NCBI GenBank assembly: GCA_030648515.1
Contig: JAUSHK010000005.1
Span: 112,383 to 162,894, forward strand
DNA from: Candidatus Jorgensenbacteria bacterium
GTDB taxonomy: Bacteria > Patescibacteriota > Minisyncoccia > UBA6257 > GWB1-50-10
Reading direction: 5' to 3'
Length of the DNA stretch: 50,512 nt
The position numbers were made by a program, and so were the translations under genes. This document shows, piece after piece, positions 40,124 to 47,544 of this stretch. The first letter of the stretch is position 1, and each line of letters opens with the position of its first letter. The notes beneath the pieces are model-generated. The model did no database searches. It saw only the letters and a list, made by a program, of their open reading frames with translations, and had not been told where the DNA came from.

Positions 40124-41059
40124 TCAAGCCCCTTCGTGATAGTGGAGAATAAGGGGCAATGGATCCTCAGGATAGATGGGCTCTTCTGCCTTTGCGAGCA
40201 CTGCTTGGGCAGTTTCCGGCGCATATGCTTGCGGCGTTGCTTCGGCGGCTGGAACTTCTCCGTCTTCAGCGCCTACGTGTGAATATGCGGCGATGGGTTC
40301 TCCGCCCTGGCGAATTATTTCATGCGCGAGGCGTTCATATGCGAGCGCGCCGGGACTTTGCGGGGCGTAAAGCATAATCGGTTTTTTAAAACTCGGCGCT
40401 TCTGCCAAGCTCACTGAGCGCGGTATCTCAACTTCGTACACATTAAACGGAAACCGGCGGCGGATTTCTTTCGCTATCTCGCGCGACAATCTTTCGCGCC
40501 GATCGTACATCGTGAGAAGCGCGCCGCTTATTTTAATATCATGCCCGAGATTATTTTTAACGAGTTCAAGCGTCTGGAGCACTTGGTTCAATCCTTCTAA
40601 ACTGTAATACTCGCATTGAATAGGGACAATTACTTCGTCCGACGCAAGCAGTCCGTTTATCGTGAGTAGATTTAGGCTTGGACCAAGGTCCACAAAGATA
40701 AAATCGTAGTGCGGGCGCACAGTATCAACGAAACGGCGCAGGTAGAGCTCCCGCTCCGGCAAATTTACCAATTCAATCAGCGCGCCGGCAAGCTCGCTTG
40801 ACGCAGGAACAATATGGAGATTTGCGAGATATGTCTGCTTAATCGTCTCCTCCGGCCGCTTGCCGCCAAGGAGCGCGTGGTAAATTGTTTCATCGGCGGC
40901 GTGCTTGGTTCCCACGCCAACCGTAGCGTTAAACTGAGAATCAAAATCAATGAGGAGCGTGCGTTTTCCAAACATGCCGAGATACGCCGCCACATTCATC
41001 GCCGTCGTTGTTTTCCCGACTCCCCCTTTTTGATTGAAAACTGCTATAACGCGAGCCAT
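40124..41059 (-). CDS. parA: ParA/Soj chromosome-partitioning ATPase
   Basis: 311 residues. The deviant Walker A KGGVGKTTT at about 11-19, LIDFDSQFNAT, a FVDLGPSLNLLTINGL block and EIPRSVSLAEAPSFKKPI are all diagnostic of ParA/Soj. A low-complexity Ala/Pro/Glu-rich tail of about 50 residues (from about 260) is extra. Together with ParB it segregates the chromosome. Gene order is parA, small ORF, parB; usually the two are adjacent. No SD or clear -10 at the start. Confidence 0.95.
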   Translation of the reverse strand: MARVIAVFNQKGGVGKTTTAMNVAAYLGMFGKRTLLIDFDSQFNATVGVGTKHAADETIYHALLGGKRPEETIKQTYLANLHIVPASSELAGALIELVNLPERELYLRRFVDTVRPHYDFIFVDLGPSLNLLTINGLLASDEVIVPIQCEYYSLEGLNQVLQTLELVKNNLGHDIKISGALLTMYDRRERLSREIAKEIRRRFPFNVYEVEIPRSVSLAEAPSFKKPIMLYAPQSPGALAYERLAHEIIRQGGEPIAAYSHVGAEDGEVPAAEATPQAYAPETAQAVLAKAEEPIYPEDPLPLILHYHEGA

Positions 41060-41063
41060 ATGA

Positions 41064-41118
41064 TAATAAATATCTAATTTCTAATATCTAATTCCTAAAG
41101 ACAAAGCCCTAATTTACT
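41064..41118. repeat. TCTAAT-type repeats upstream of parA
   Basis: TATCTAATTTCTAATATCTAATTCCTAA, the same unit found between rpoD and alaS (14100-14133). The periodicity is about 7-8 nt. Role unknown. Confidence 0.55.
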
Positions 41119-41146
41119 ATAAACGTTTTTTATGGCAACATCAATA

Positions 41147-41181
41147 AAACCCCCGCGCCAATAGGATTGATGCGGGGATAA
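41147..41181 (-). terminator. Terminator of the dockerin-cohesin operon
   Basis: On the minus strand CCCCGC-N13-GCGGGG-type hairpin followed by TTTTATT. It lies beyond the plus-strand tRNA-Leu, so minus transcripts of the cohesin operon would run antisense through the tRNA before stopping. Confidence 0.6.
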
Positions 41182-41184
41182 ACT

Positions 41185-41268
41185 GCCCGGGTGGCGGAAT
41201 TGGCATACGCGTAGCACTCAAAATGCTATGACCGCAAGGTCTTGTGGGTTCAAGTCCCACCCCGGGCA
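41185..41268 (+). tRNA. tRNA-Leu (anticodon CAA)
   Basis: Acceptor GCCCGGG/CCCGGGC, anticodon stem TAGCA/TGCTA, loop CTCAAAA with anticodon CAA (41219-41221), long variable arm GACCGCAAGGTC and T arm GTGGG-TTCAAGT-CCCAC. Discriminator A; CCA is not encoded. Confidence 0.95.
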
Positions 41269-41276
41269 CAAATTGC

Positions 41277-42041
41277 CTATTGTTTATTATCGCGCGGCTT
41301 ACGCGTGAAGAAGTAGATTGCCAAAATTATGATGAGGAGGATGACCGCCCCTGAGAGAATACCAATCCAGGTTTTTCCAGTTCCGAAGGTAAGCGTGCCG
41401 AGTGCGGCCATTAAGAGCGTTGATGAGGTTGCTGGTTGCGAAACGATCGGCTTTGTTTGTTGTGCCGCTTCCCCGACAGTCGGTGTTGGCGCGGGAGCAA
41501 CTTCAGGCGCATTTTGTTGAGCAGGAACAGGCGATGATTCTGACGTTGGCGCTACTGTAGCTGGCGTTATCACCACTGCAATTTGAGATTGCGCGCTATC
41601 AAGCGCGTTTTTACTTGTTGCGTCCAATACTAATGAATTGCTTCCAACGCTTACGGTTCCATTGCCGGATTTTTTAGCTATGAATGAAACCGAACCGAAT
41701 GGGGCAACTCCGGAAATTCCACCAGGGTATCCTGCGGTTTTAATCAAAAGGCCGTTTGAATTATCCATTACATCATAACCGGCACGCGAAATTGCAATCC
41801 AACCGCTCTCAAACGAGAATGATTTGGCTTCCAAAAGATCCATCGGGTAATTCAATTCGGTCTTTACGGTGTAATTTTTTACACCATGCGGATCAATAGC
41901 AATATTTAGAGTAACCTCCTGCCCTTCTTTTACGCTGATATTTGCCGGCGAAAAAGAAAACGTCGTGGCGGCGCTTGCCTGCATTACGAGAAGCAGTGTT
42001 CCGGCAATACCAATGAGGGTTGTGAGTGTAGTTTTTTTCAT
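41277..42041 (-). CDS. Membrane-anchored cohesin-like protein
   Basis: 254 residues. Signal peptide (1-24, ending QASA), a cohesin-like beta-sandwich (about 25-158: TFSFSPANISVKEGQEVTLN, KTELNYPMDLLEAKSFSF, APFGSVSFIAKKSGNGTVSV, SLVLDATSKNALD), a Pro/Thr/Gln-rich linker (about 160-205), and a C-terminal helix (about 226-246) followed by a short basic tail (TRKPRDNKQ). This is the plan of an anchoring scaffoldin reduced to a single cohesin. The cohesin call is from the strand pattern and LNYPxxLLE/GxVSF motifs, not from a search. It lies 36 nt after the dockerin gene in the same operon. Confidence 0.75.
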   Translation of the reverse strand: MKKTTLTTLIGIAGTLLLVMQASAATTFSFSPANISVKEGQEVTLNIAIDPHGVKNYTVKTELNYPMDLLEAKSFSFESGWIAISRAGYDVMDNSNGLLIKTAGYPGGISGVAPFGSVSFIAKKSGNGTVSVGSNSLVLDATSKNALDSAQSQIAVVITPATVAPTSESSPVPAQQNAPEVAPAPTPTVGEAAQQTKPIVSQPATSSTLLMAALGTLTFGTGKTWIGILSGAVILLIIILAIYFFTRKPRDNKQ

Positions 42042-42077
42042 AAATTTGTTTTTGTGGTTTATATTCGTGTTAGATTT

Positions 42078-45000
42078 CTACAAAGTCCAGTACATCATGA
42101 GTAGATTGAAATCAAATATATCGACTTTACCGTCAGAATTAAAGTCCGCGATATTGCCGGCATCCGCGTTTCCCCAATTGACCAAGAGCGTGTTGAAATC
42201 AGTAATGTCAATTTTGTTGTCTCCATTCACGTCAATTTTTTGAGCGGCCAGGCTTAATGCCGGAATTGTTACTATCGGAGTAGGCGTTCCTCCCGCCGCC
42301 GCCACAACAACTGGCGCATCAGGAACGATTGAAACCGTTCCAGAACCTCCCGATACCGCCGTAAAGACATTGAGGCCGCCGAACGAAGTAAAGTGATACG
42401 TTACGATTTTTGTATCGGTCCCGTTTGATTTATAACACTCGCCTGGAAACGTCGGGGATGACGGACTTTCATATGTCCCGCCGCAGATATCTGTTATCTG
42501 CGTCCAAGCAGTAGAGCCCGATGGCTTATAAGCAACGTTTCCCGAAACTCCGGTAAGCGTTACAGTAACTGGTTTGCTAAAGATGAGCACTTCGGTTGGC
42601 GAACCTATTTCAATTACAGAATTTGATACCGAAAACCCTGACGGCGCACTGCCGTCTGTTGAACCGGTTTTTGGCGGTTGAATTTTTCCATTCCATCCGG
42701 TAGGAGCATATACAACCGATTCGTCTGGAATTGAAACTGAAACACCTGCCTTATCAGCATTTGAAAGAGAGATCGCCTCGCCTAAAACGCCCGAGTTAAG
42801 TTTTACCGACTGCGTGATAGTGACTGCCTGACCGCCAATTGTTTTTGCCGCGCCCTGATCAACCCCATTAACAACAAGCGTGCTCGTAGCAACCTTCCCC
42901 GACGAAACATCAAGAAATGTTGAGTTGCCTAGCGTGATTGTCGTCGCGCCTGACGGCAAATCTGCCTGGCCGCCTGTCGCGGACGTGAGGCCCGCGTCGG
43001 TTGTTGTTGAGTTAACCGTACTGCCACTCACGGCGTCCGATAAAATCGTTCTCGTTGAACTCAAATACCACGGGTCATAACTAACTAAACCGTTTTTAAG
43101 TGCCGTGATTTCAGTTGATGAAACAGTCCCCCACCAGTTTTTTGCGGCGTTAAGAGTATTGCCGGAATCTTCGTTTTTTATACCCAAAACGTTATCGGAT
43201 AAATCATTATTATTCACCGCTATACCATTCGCGGCAAACATAACACGTACACCCGCCGTACCAGTTTTATGCACAGTATTTCCTGTAATAGAGACACCGC
43301 TAAATGCGTTTATCGCGTTAAAGCCTAATTTTATGCCATAGGTAAATCCCTTACTGGTTATCGCATTAATTGTATTGTTAGAAACAGAAACATTTGTTAC
43401 CGCGCCGACATCATTCGCGCCTCCTATGTTTATACCTTGCCATCCGCCAACGCCAAAACTCCCAGGGGCGAGGTCTGTACTAATCGTATTACCGCTAATC
43501 GTCGTACTGGAACGCTCGGCTGTTATTGCCCTAGCTACGTTGCCGCTGAAATTATTATTTTGAATAGTCGCAACGCCAGAACCTTCGTCTATGTTTATAT
43601 AGACGCCTTCATAGCCCGCCGTCCCGGCAGAAAGATTCGTAAAACTGTTGTTGTGAATGTTTAAACTAGAAATGTCTTGCGTGCCAGACTCACTGAAACG
43701 CCACGTTTGAATCGCTTGAGATATTTCATTTTCATTTGCGGCCGGAGTCACTTTAAAAGCATTACTGTAAACATCAACATTGGAACTGCCAATTACTATG
43801 CCGCTGGAATATTTTCCAGATACATAGTTCGGCCCTTCAATTGTAAACCCGTGAATTTTTACCCCATTGGCTAATACATTAATATTCGGCATGGCCAGAG
43901 GAATTGAAGCAACGGCGACATTTTGAACACCCTTAATAGTTGTGCTCGCCAAGCCGGCGCCTGAAATATCAAGATTAGTTTTTCCGGCTGGTATCGTGAG
44001 GTCTTCGGTGTATGTCCCAATAGCAACGTGGATAGTTCCGTTCGCCATTGCGGCGCCGATACCTTCTCCGATTGTGTTATATGGATGCGCCTGCGTTCCG
44101 TCTTCAGCCCCAGAGTTACTAGCGTCAACGTAAACATTGCTATCAATATCAAACTGGGTGAAGTGCGCGGCGGAAAAAGACATCATCTTGCAAGCTGGCG
44201 CGTCTCCTGCGCACGCCGGAGCTGGATCGTTTTCGTACAACACGTCGGAGATTAGACCACTCTGGTCAAGTGCTGTTCCGCTATCGTTTTTCACAATTAG
44301 CGGCGGTTGGACCGTATACGGAAGGGACTCAAGATAAATTCTCGCGCCGGTCGCGTTCATCGCCTGCGCTGTTGCTGAATCAAACTTTACGTGCCCGTCC
44401 GACATTTGCATCTTTTGGCCCAAATCCTGCAAAACAGCCACCGTTGCTTGATCGCTTAAGTTTAGGCTAGCAGTGAAAACTATTTTCCCTTTTCCAACTT
44501 TTTCAAAATATAGGCCAGTGGAAGTCGCCGCCGGCGTTGCGGAAGGATTGTCCAGTTCGCCAATATTTGAACTTATACCGCTTGAAGCGAGTGTTGAGTC
44601 AATGGCGCTTAGCAATGGCGCCTTGCTAGGTTGCCCGGCATCATTGAACCACCCCTTGGTCGGAGTTTGGTTGGTTTGCCAGGCGCCAGAAATGTAAGCG
44701 CCTGATGTTCCAGAAGTTGGAGCGGTTTCTAACCCTGTAGTAGTAGTGAACCCAACTACTGTTCCGTAAACAATGTGATTAACCACGATGGGCGTGGCGC
44801 CGTTGTCATAAAGCGTTATTGAATCGCCGCTGTTATTGAGTCCCGTAACGTCAACTGTGATGATGCTGTTTGCCGGTATGGTTACGGCTCCGATAGTTGT
44901 AGTCGCTACGCCTGACACATTGCCGCCAGAAAAAGTAAAATTTTGTATTTTCCATCCAGACAAGGAGATGCTGGAAGTTGTTATATTTAATAATTCTACC

Positions 45001-45197
45001 AATTCGTTGCCAGAAGAGGGATTTGATACAAATTCATTAATAATTACATCGCCCGGAGTCGCCGCTGTTACTGGTTTTGTAATAAAAAAACCGCTCGTAA
45101 CAAGTACCGCGGCGATAACCAAGAGAACAACCTTTAATTTGCTCGAGATTTTTGTATCTTTCAAAAATGAGATACAACCTTTGCTTATACAGTTCAT
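42078..45197 (-). CDS. Exported LTD / beta-helix protein with C-terminal dockerin
   Basis: 1039 residues. An N-terminal signal (helix about 20-45) is followed by a lamin-tail domain (about 47-145: VIINEFVSNPSSGNELVELL, LSGWKIQN), a middle segment, a right-handed parallel beta-helix (about 355-700; PYNTIGEGIGAAMANG, IHNNSFTNLS, ISGNTIST, VSNNTIN, ITGNTVHKTG), Thr/Ser-rich beta domains, and a type I dockerin at 989-1039 with two Ca-binding repeats: DVNGDNKIDITDFNTLL and DFNSDGKVDIFDFNLLM. The dockerin would bind the cohesin of the next gene. Beta-helices of this kind often bind or cut polysaccharide, but no catalytic site is clear. Promoter at 45258-45286. Confidence 0.85.
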   Translation of the reverse strand: MNCISKGCISFLKDTKISSKLKVVLLVIAAVLVTSGFFITKPVTAATPGDVIINEFVSNPSSGNELVELLNITTSSISLSGWKIQNFTFSGGNVSGVATTTIGAVTIPANSIITVDVTGLNNSGDSITLYDNGATPIVVNHIVYGTVVGFTTTTGLETAPTSGTSGAYISGAWQTNQTPTKGWFNDAGQPSKAPLLSAIDSTLASSGISSNIGELDNPSATPAATSTGLYFEKVGKGKIVFTASLNLSDQATVAVLQDLGQKMQMSDGHVKFDSATAQAMNATGARIYLESLPYTVQPPLIVKNDSGTALDQSGLISDVLYENDPAPACAGDAPACKMMSFSAAHFTQFDIDSNVYVDASNSGAEDGTQAHPYNTIGEGIGAAMANGTIHVAIGTYTEDLTIPAGKTNLDISGAGLASTTIKGVQNVAVASIPLAMPNINVLANGVKIHGFTIEGPNYVSGKYSSGIVIGSSNVDVYSNAFKVTPAANENEISQAIQTWRFSESGTQDISSLNIHNNSFTNLSAGTAGYEGVYINIDEGSGVATIQNNNFSGNVARAITAERSSTTISGNTISTDLAPGSFGVGGWQGINIGGANDVGAVTNVSVSNNTINAITSKGFTYGIKLGFNAINAFSGVSITGNTVHKTGTAGVRVMFAANGIAVNNNDLSDNVLGIKNEDSGNTLNAAKNWWGTVSSTEITALKNGLVSYDPWYLSSTRTILSDAVSGSTVNSTTTDAGLTSATGGQADLPSGATTITLGNSTFLDVSSGKVATSTLVVNGVDQGAAKTIGGQAVTITQSVKLNSGVLGEAISLSNADKAGVSVSIPDESVVYAPTGWNGKIQPPKTGSTDGSAPSGFSVSNSVIEIGSPTEVLIFSKPVTVTLTGVSGNVAYKPSGSTAWTQITDICGGTYESPSSPTFPGECYKSNGTDTKIVTYHFTSFGGLNVFTAVSGGSGTVSIVPDAPVVVAAAGGTPTPIVTIPALSLAAQKIDVNGDNKIDITDFNTLLVNWGNADAGNIADFNSDGKVDIFDFNLLMMYWTL

Positions 45198-45220
45198 AAT
45201 TTTTACTGTTAAATAGTTTT

Positions 45221-45246
45221 TACGATACGCGACGATTCGTATCGTT
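45221..45246 (-). other. Hairpin in the leader of the dockerin gene
   Basis: CGATACG and CGTATCG form an inverted repeat around a short spacer in the leader. It might stabilise the mRNA or be an operator. Confidence 0.4.
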
Positions 45247-45257
45247 ATCTTGCTTCC

Positions 45258-45286
45258 AAGCTACACCAGTAAAAAAACACTGTCAA
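45258..45286 (-). promoter_or_regulatory. Promoter of the dockerin-cohesin operon
   Basis: TTGACA (45286-45281), 17-nt spacer, TAGCTT (45263-45258) with TG just upstream. The -10 is imperfect. Leader about 55 nt, no SD. Confidence 0.5.
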
Positions 45287-45406
45287 ATAGCAGCTTTCCG
45301 CGTAGCGTACAAGCCCAAATCTTATCCACTATAGGCGCGTATTTGGCGTGTTATACTAAAATTAGATTCATTTCCAAGTGTATATACAGAGAGAAAGGAG
45401 GTGATT

Positions 45407-45748
45407 ATGGCAATTCCTTCTAATGTGATGGAGCATTATCGGTTGACGAGAAGCATTCTCAAGCCACGCGAAGTTCAAAAAATGCTCTTACTGTTAAATG
45501 AGGGGCAAATCATCGAAAAGATCAAGGAAATAGCGGAAAAGCTCCATGTAAAAATGGTAGAAATCATGAAATTCTGCACCAGTGACGAAAAAAGTATTTT
45601 TGAAAAGGATTTGAAAGAGCTTGAGTTAAGAGAAATTGTTTTCCGCGATCCTTTCGACTATTCTCCGGCTACGGTCTTCAGTGCTATAGCTTTCGTCGTT
45701 TGCATTGATCAAGCGATGAAAGTTTTAAGTCCCGCATTAGCGGGCTAA
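45407..45748 (+). CDS. Small SD-led protein, unknown
   Basis: 113 residues from the ATG at 45407, preceded by AAAGGAGGTGAT, an ideal anti-SD match. Mostly helical and charged (KPREVQKMLLLLNEGQIIEKIKEIAEKLHVK), with FCTSDEKSIFEKDLKELELREI and a mildly hydrophobic end (SAIAFVVCIDQAMKVL). No family recognised. A TATACT box lies at 45353-45358, giving a leader of about 40 nt. A terminator follows 3 nt after the stop. Confidence 0.65.
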   Translation: MAIPSNVMEHYRLTRSILKPREVQKMLLLLNEGQIIEKIKEIAEKLHVKMVEIMKFCTSDEKSIFEKDLKELELREIVFRDPFDYSPATVFSAIAFVVCIDQAMKVLSPALAG

Positions 45749-45751
45749 CAA

Positions 45752-45787
45752 AAACCCTGTCTCGTAAAGAAACAGGGTTTAAAAATT
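45752..45787. terminator. Rho-independent terminator
   Basis: AAACCCTGT pairs with ACAGGGTTT around CTCGTAAAGAA; A/T tracts flank both sides. Convergent with the PAP2 gene. Confidence 0.8.
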
Positions 45788-45809
45788 TTTAAAAACAGAA
45801 ATGCGGGAG

Positions 45810-46379
45810 CTAGGCATTCATGTCTGAACTTTGTGGAATGTCTTTTACAATATTTTCTTTTTGTTTATCTTCCCGCCCTACGATTGCGCGGATAGCATAG
45901 AAACAAATTGCCGCGAGAATAAAACCTCCCAGTATATCAGCTGGCCAATGCACGCCGGCATAGATACGGGCAAGGCCGTTTATAAGCGCGAATCCGAAAA
46001 ACCAATATCCCCACTTGCGATTCGATGAGAAAACAATGAGCGCGATTATAAAAAGCGTGATTGCATGGCGCGACGGGAACGCGGCGCCGGTATCCATAAA
46101 AAGCGGGTTAAAACCGAGTTCTAGGAACGGACGCGGGCGGGCAATGAAAAAATGGAGTAGTTGGCCAAAAATTCCTAGCGAGAGAACGAGCGCAAGCGCG
46201 CCAACCAGCAATCGTTTAATTCGTTCGCGCACTGAACCGTTCAGCAGAATAATCACTATTCCGCCTATAACAATCAAATAGGTCGCGTATTCCGCTAGAA
46301 AAATTGAAAACCAATCAAGCACCCGCATTTTCCCGACAAACGAGTGAATTAGTTCAAAGACTTGTAGATCGAACGACAT
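45810..46379 (-). CDS. PAP2-family membrane phosphatase
   Basis: 189 residues, about five to six helices. The three PAP2 motifs are present: ARPRPFLELG (KxxxxxxRP region), FPSRHA (PSGH equivalent, with R in place of G), and ARIYAGVHWPADILGG (SRxxxxxHxxxD). Likely substrates are undecaprenyl pyrophosphate or other prenyl/lipid phosphates (BcrC-like). It follows rpsR by 9 nt, so it may be the tail of the rpoC-rpsF-ssb-rpsR run. Confidence 0.9.
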   Translation of the reverse strand: MSFDLQVFELIHSFVGKMRVLDWFSIFLAEYATYLIVIGGIVIILLNGSVRERIKRLLVGALALVLSLGIFGQLLHFFIARPRPFLELGFNPLFMDTGAAFPSRHAITLFIIALIVFSSNRKWGYWFFGFALINGLARIYAGVHWPADILGGFILAAICFYAIRAIVGREDKQKENIVKDIPQSSDMNA

Positions 46380-46388
46380 TATTAATTA

Positions 46389-46601
46389 TTATCTTCCAAC
46401 GAACGGAAGTAGCCCCATGATGCGGGCGCGTTTTATTGCCCTGGCGAGTTTTCTCTGGAACTTTGCAGAAACGCCGGTGTGGCGCGGGTCAATGATTTTT
46501 CCCTGGCTTGATACAAAACGCCGCAAGAGTTCAACATCTCGATAATCAATATCTTTGATCCCCCGTGAAAGAAACGGGCATTCTTTTTTGATTCGTGTCA
46601 T
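46389..46601 (-). CDS. rpsR: 30S ribosomal protein bS18
   Basis: 70 residues. [43 protein letters not shown]-type pattern (residues about 17-60) and LLPFVGR at the end are bS18. A CPF at residues 8-10 is also common. It lies 3 nt after ssb. Confidence 0.97.
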   Translation of the reverse strand: MTRIKKECPFLSRGIKDIDYRDVELLRRFVSSQGKIIDPRHTGVSAKFQRKLARAIKRARIMGLLPFVGR

Positions 46602-46604
46602 AGA

Positions 46605-47081
46605 TTAAAATGGAATATCTTCTGCTTTGATTTCTTCGTCTTCAATGTTTATTTCCGGCAGTTCCTCCTTCGTTTCGTCCGCGCTAAATTGCGGAGCGGC
46701 ATCTTTTGGCGCTGGCGCGTCGGAATCAAACTGCGGTGCTCCCCCTGGAACGCCCGGGCGCGGACCAAGCTGAAGCCGTTCTGAAATGATTTCCGTCACG
46801 GTGCGATTCTGTCCCTGTTTATCCTGCCACTTCCGCGTCTGGAGCCGTCCTTCAATCATTGCCATCGTCCCCTTTTTTAAAAATTGGCTCGCTACCTCCG
46901 CCTGGCGTCCCCACACGACAATGTTGTGATACTGCACGTCCTGCTGGCGTACGCCTTGTTTATTTGCCCATGTCCGATTCGTCGCTATTGAAAATGTCGC
47001 CACCGACTGGCCGCCTGGCGTCGTCCGCAGTTGGGGGTCATTCGTGAGCCTTCCTATGATAAATACTTTGTTTAAGTTCAT
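46605..47081 (-). CDS. ssb: Single-stranded DNA-binding protein
   Basis: 158 residues. OB fold at 1-105 (NKVFIIGRLTNDPQLRTT, VATFSIATNRTW, YHNIVVWGRQAEVASQFLKKG, IEGRLQTRKWQDKQGQNR), a flexible Pro/Ala-rich linker and an acidic tip ending EDIPF that recruits repair and replication partners. The classic rpsF-ssb-rpsR order is kept, with gaps of 3 and 12 nt. Confidence 0.97.
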   Translation of the reverse strand: MNLNKVFIIGRLTNDPQLRTTPGGQSVATFSIATNRTWANKQGVRQQDVQYHNIVVWGRQAEVASQFLKKGTMAMIEGRLQTRKWQDKQGQNRTVTEIISERLQLGPRPGVPGGAPQFDSDAPAPKDAAPQFSADETKEELPEINIEDEEIKAEDIPF

Positions 47082-47093
47082 ACCTTTCAGTCC

Positions 47094-47519
47094 TTATTGT
47101 AGTATTTCCTCAATCTTTTTCTCAAGTGCTTCATTTGAGAGCGCCTGACCAAACGGCCGCAAACGTTTCATCCCTTCCGCGGGCTGTTGAGACGGCGCGC
47201 CGGCTCCTTGTTTTGCTTTTTTCTGCCTCTCTTTTTGAGGAAGCACTTTATGAATAAGCGACCGAAGCACCAGGCCTCCGAGTTTCAACTCATTCAAAAT
47301 CGCGCGAACTTGTTCCGGGTCAGCATCAAATCCAAGAACTCCCATAAAACCGTACGTTTGTTTTTTAACCGGATACGCAAGCCGCACTTTTTCAAGCGGG
47401 CGTTCATATGTGATGGTACCGCTGCATTTTTCAACACAACGGCGCACGTCACCGGCATTTTCTTCGGTGAGGACGTGAAATGTTATTTCGTATATGTTTT
47501 TCTCTTTGTTTTCTTCCAT
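47094..47519 (-). CDS. rpsF: 30S ribosomal protein bS6
   Basis: 141 residues from the ATG at 47519 (an earlier start would overlap rpoC). The ferredoxin-like fold shows YEITFHVLTEENAGDVRRCVEK, TYERPLEKVRLAYPVKKQ, YGFMGVLGFDADPEQVRAI and LVLRSLIHKV. The C-terminal 40 residues are Lys/Gln/Ala-rich and extend beyond the usual length. It starts 25 nt after the rpoC stop. Confidence 0.93.
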   Translation of the reverse strand: MEENKEKNIYEITFHVLTEENAGDVRRCVEKCSGTITYERPLEKVRLAYPVKKQTYGFMGVLGFDADPEQVRAILNELKLGGLVLRSLIHKVLPQKERQKKAKQGAGAPSQQPAEGMKRLRPFGQALSNEALEKKIEEILQ

Positions 47520-47544
47520 ACGTTCGAAGGGAACGGTATCAGAG

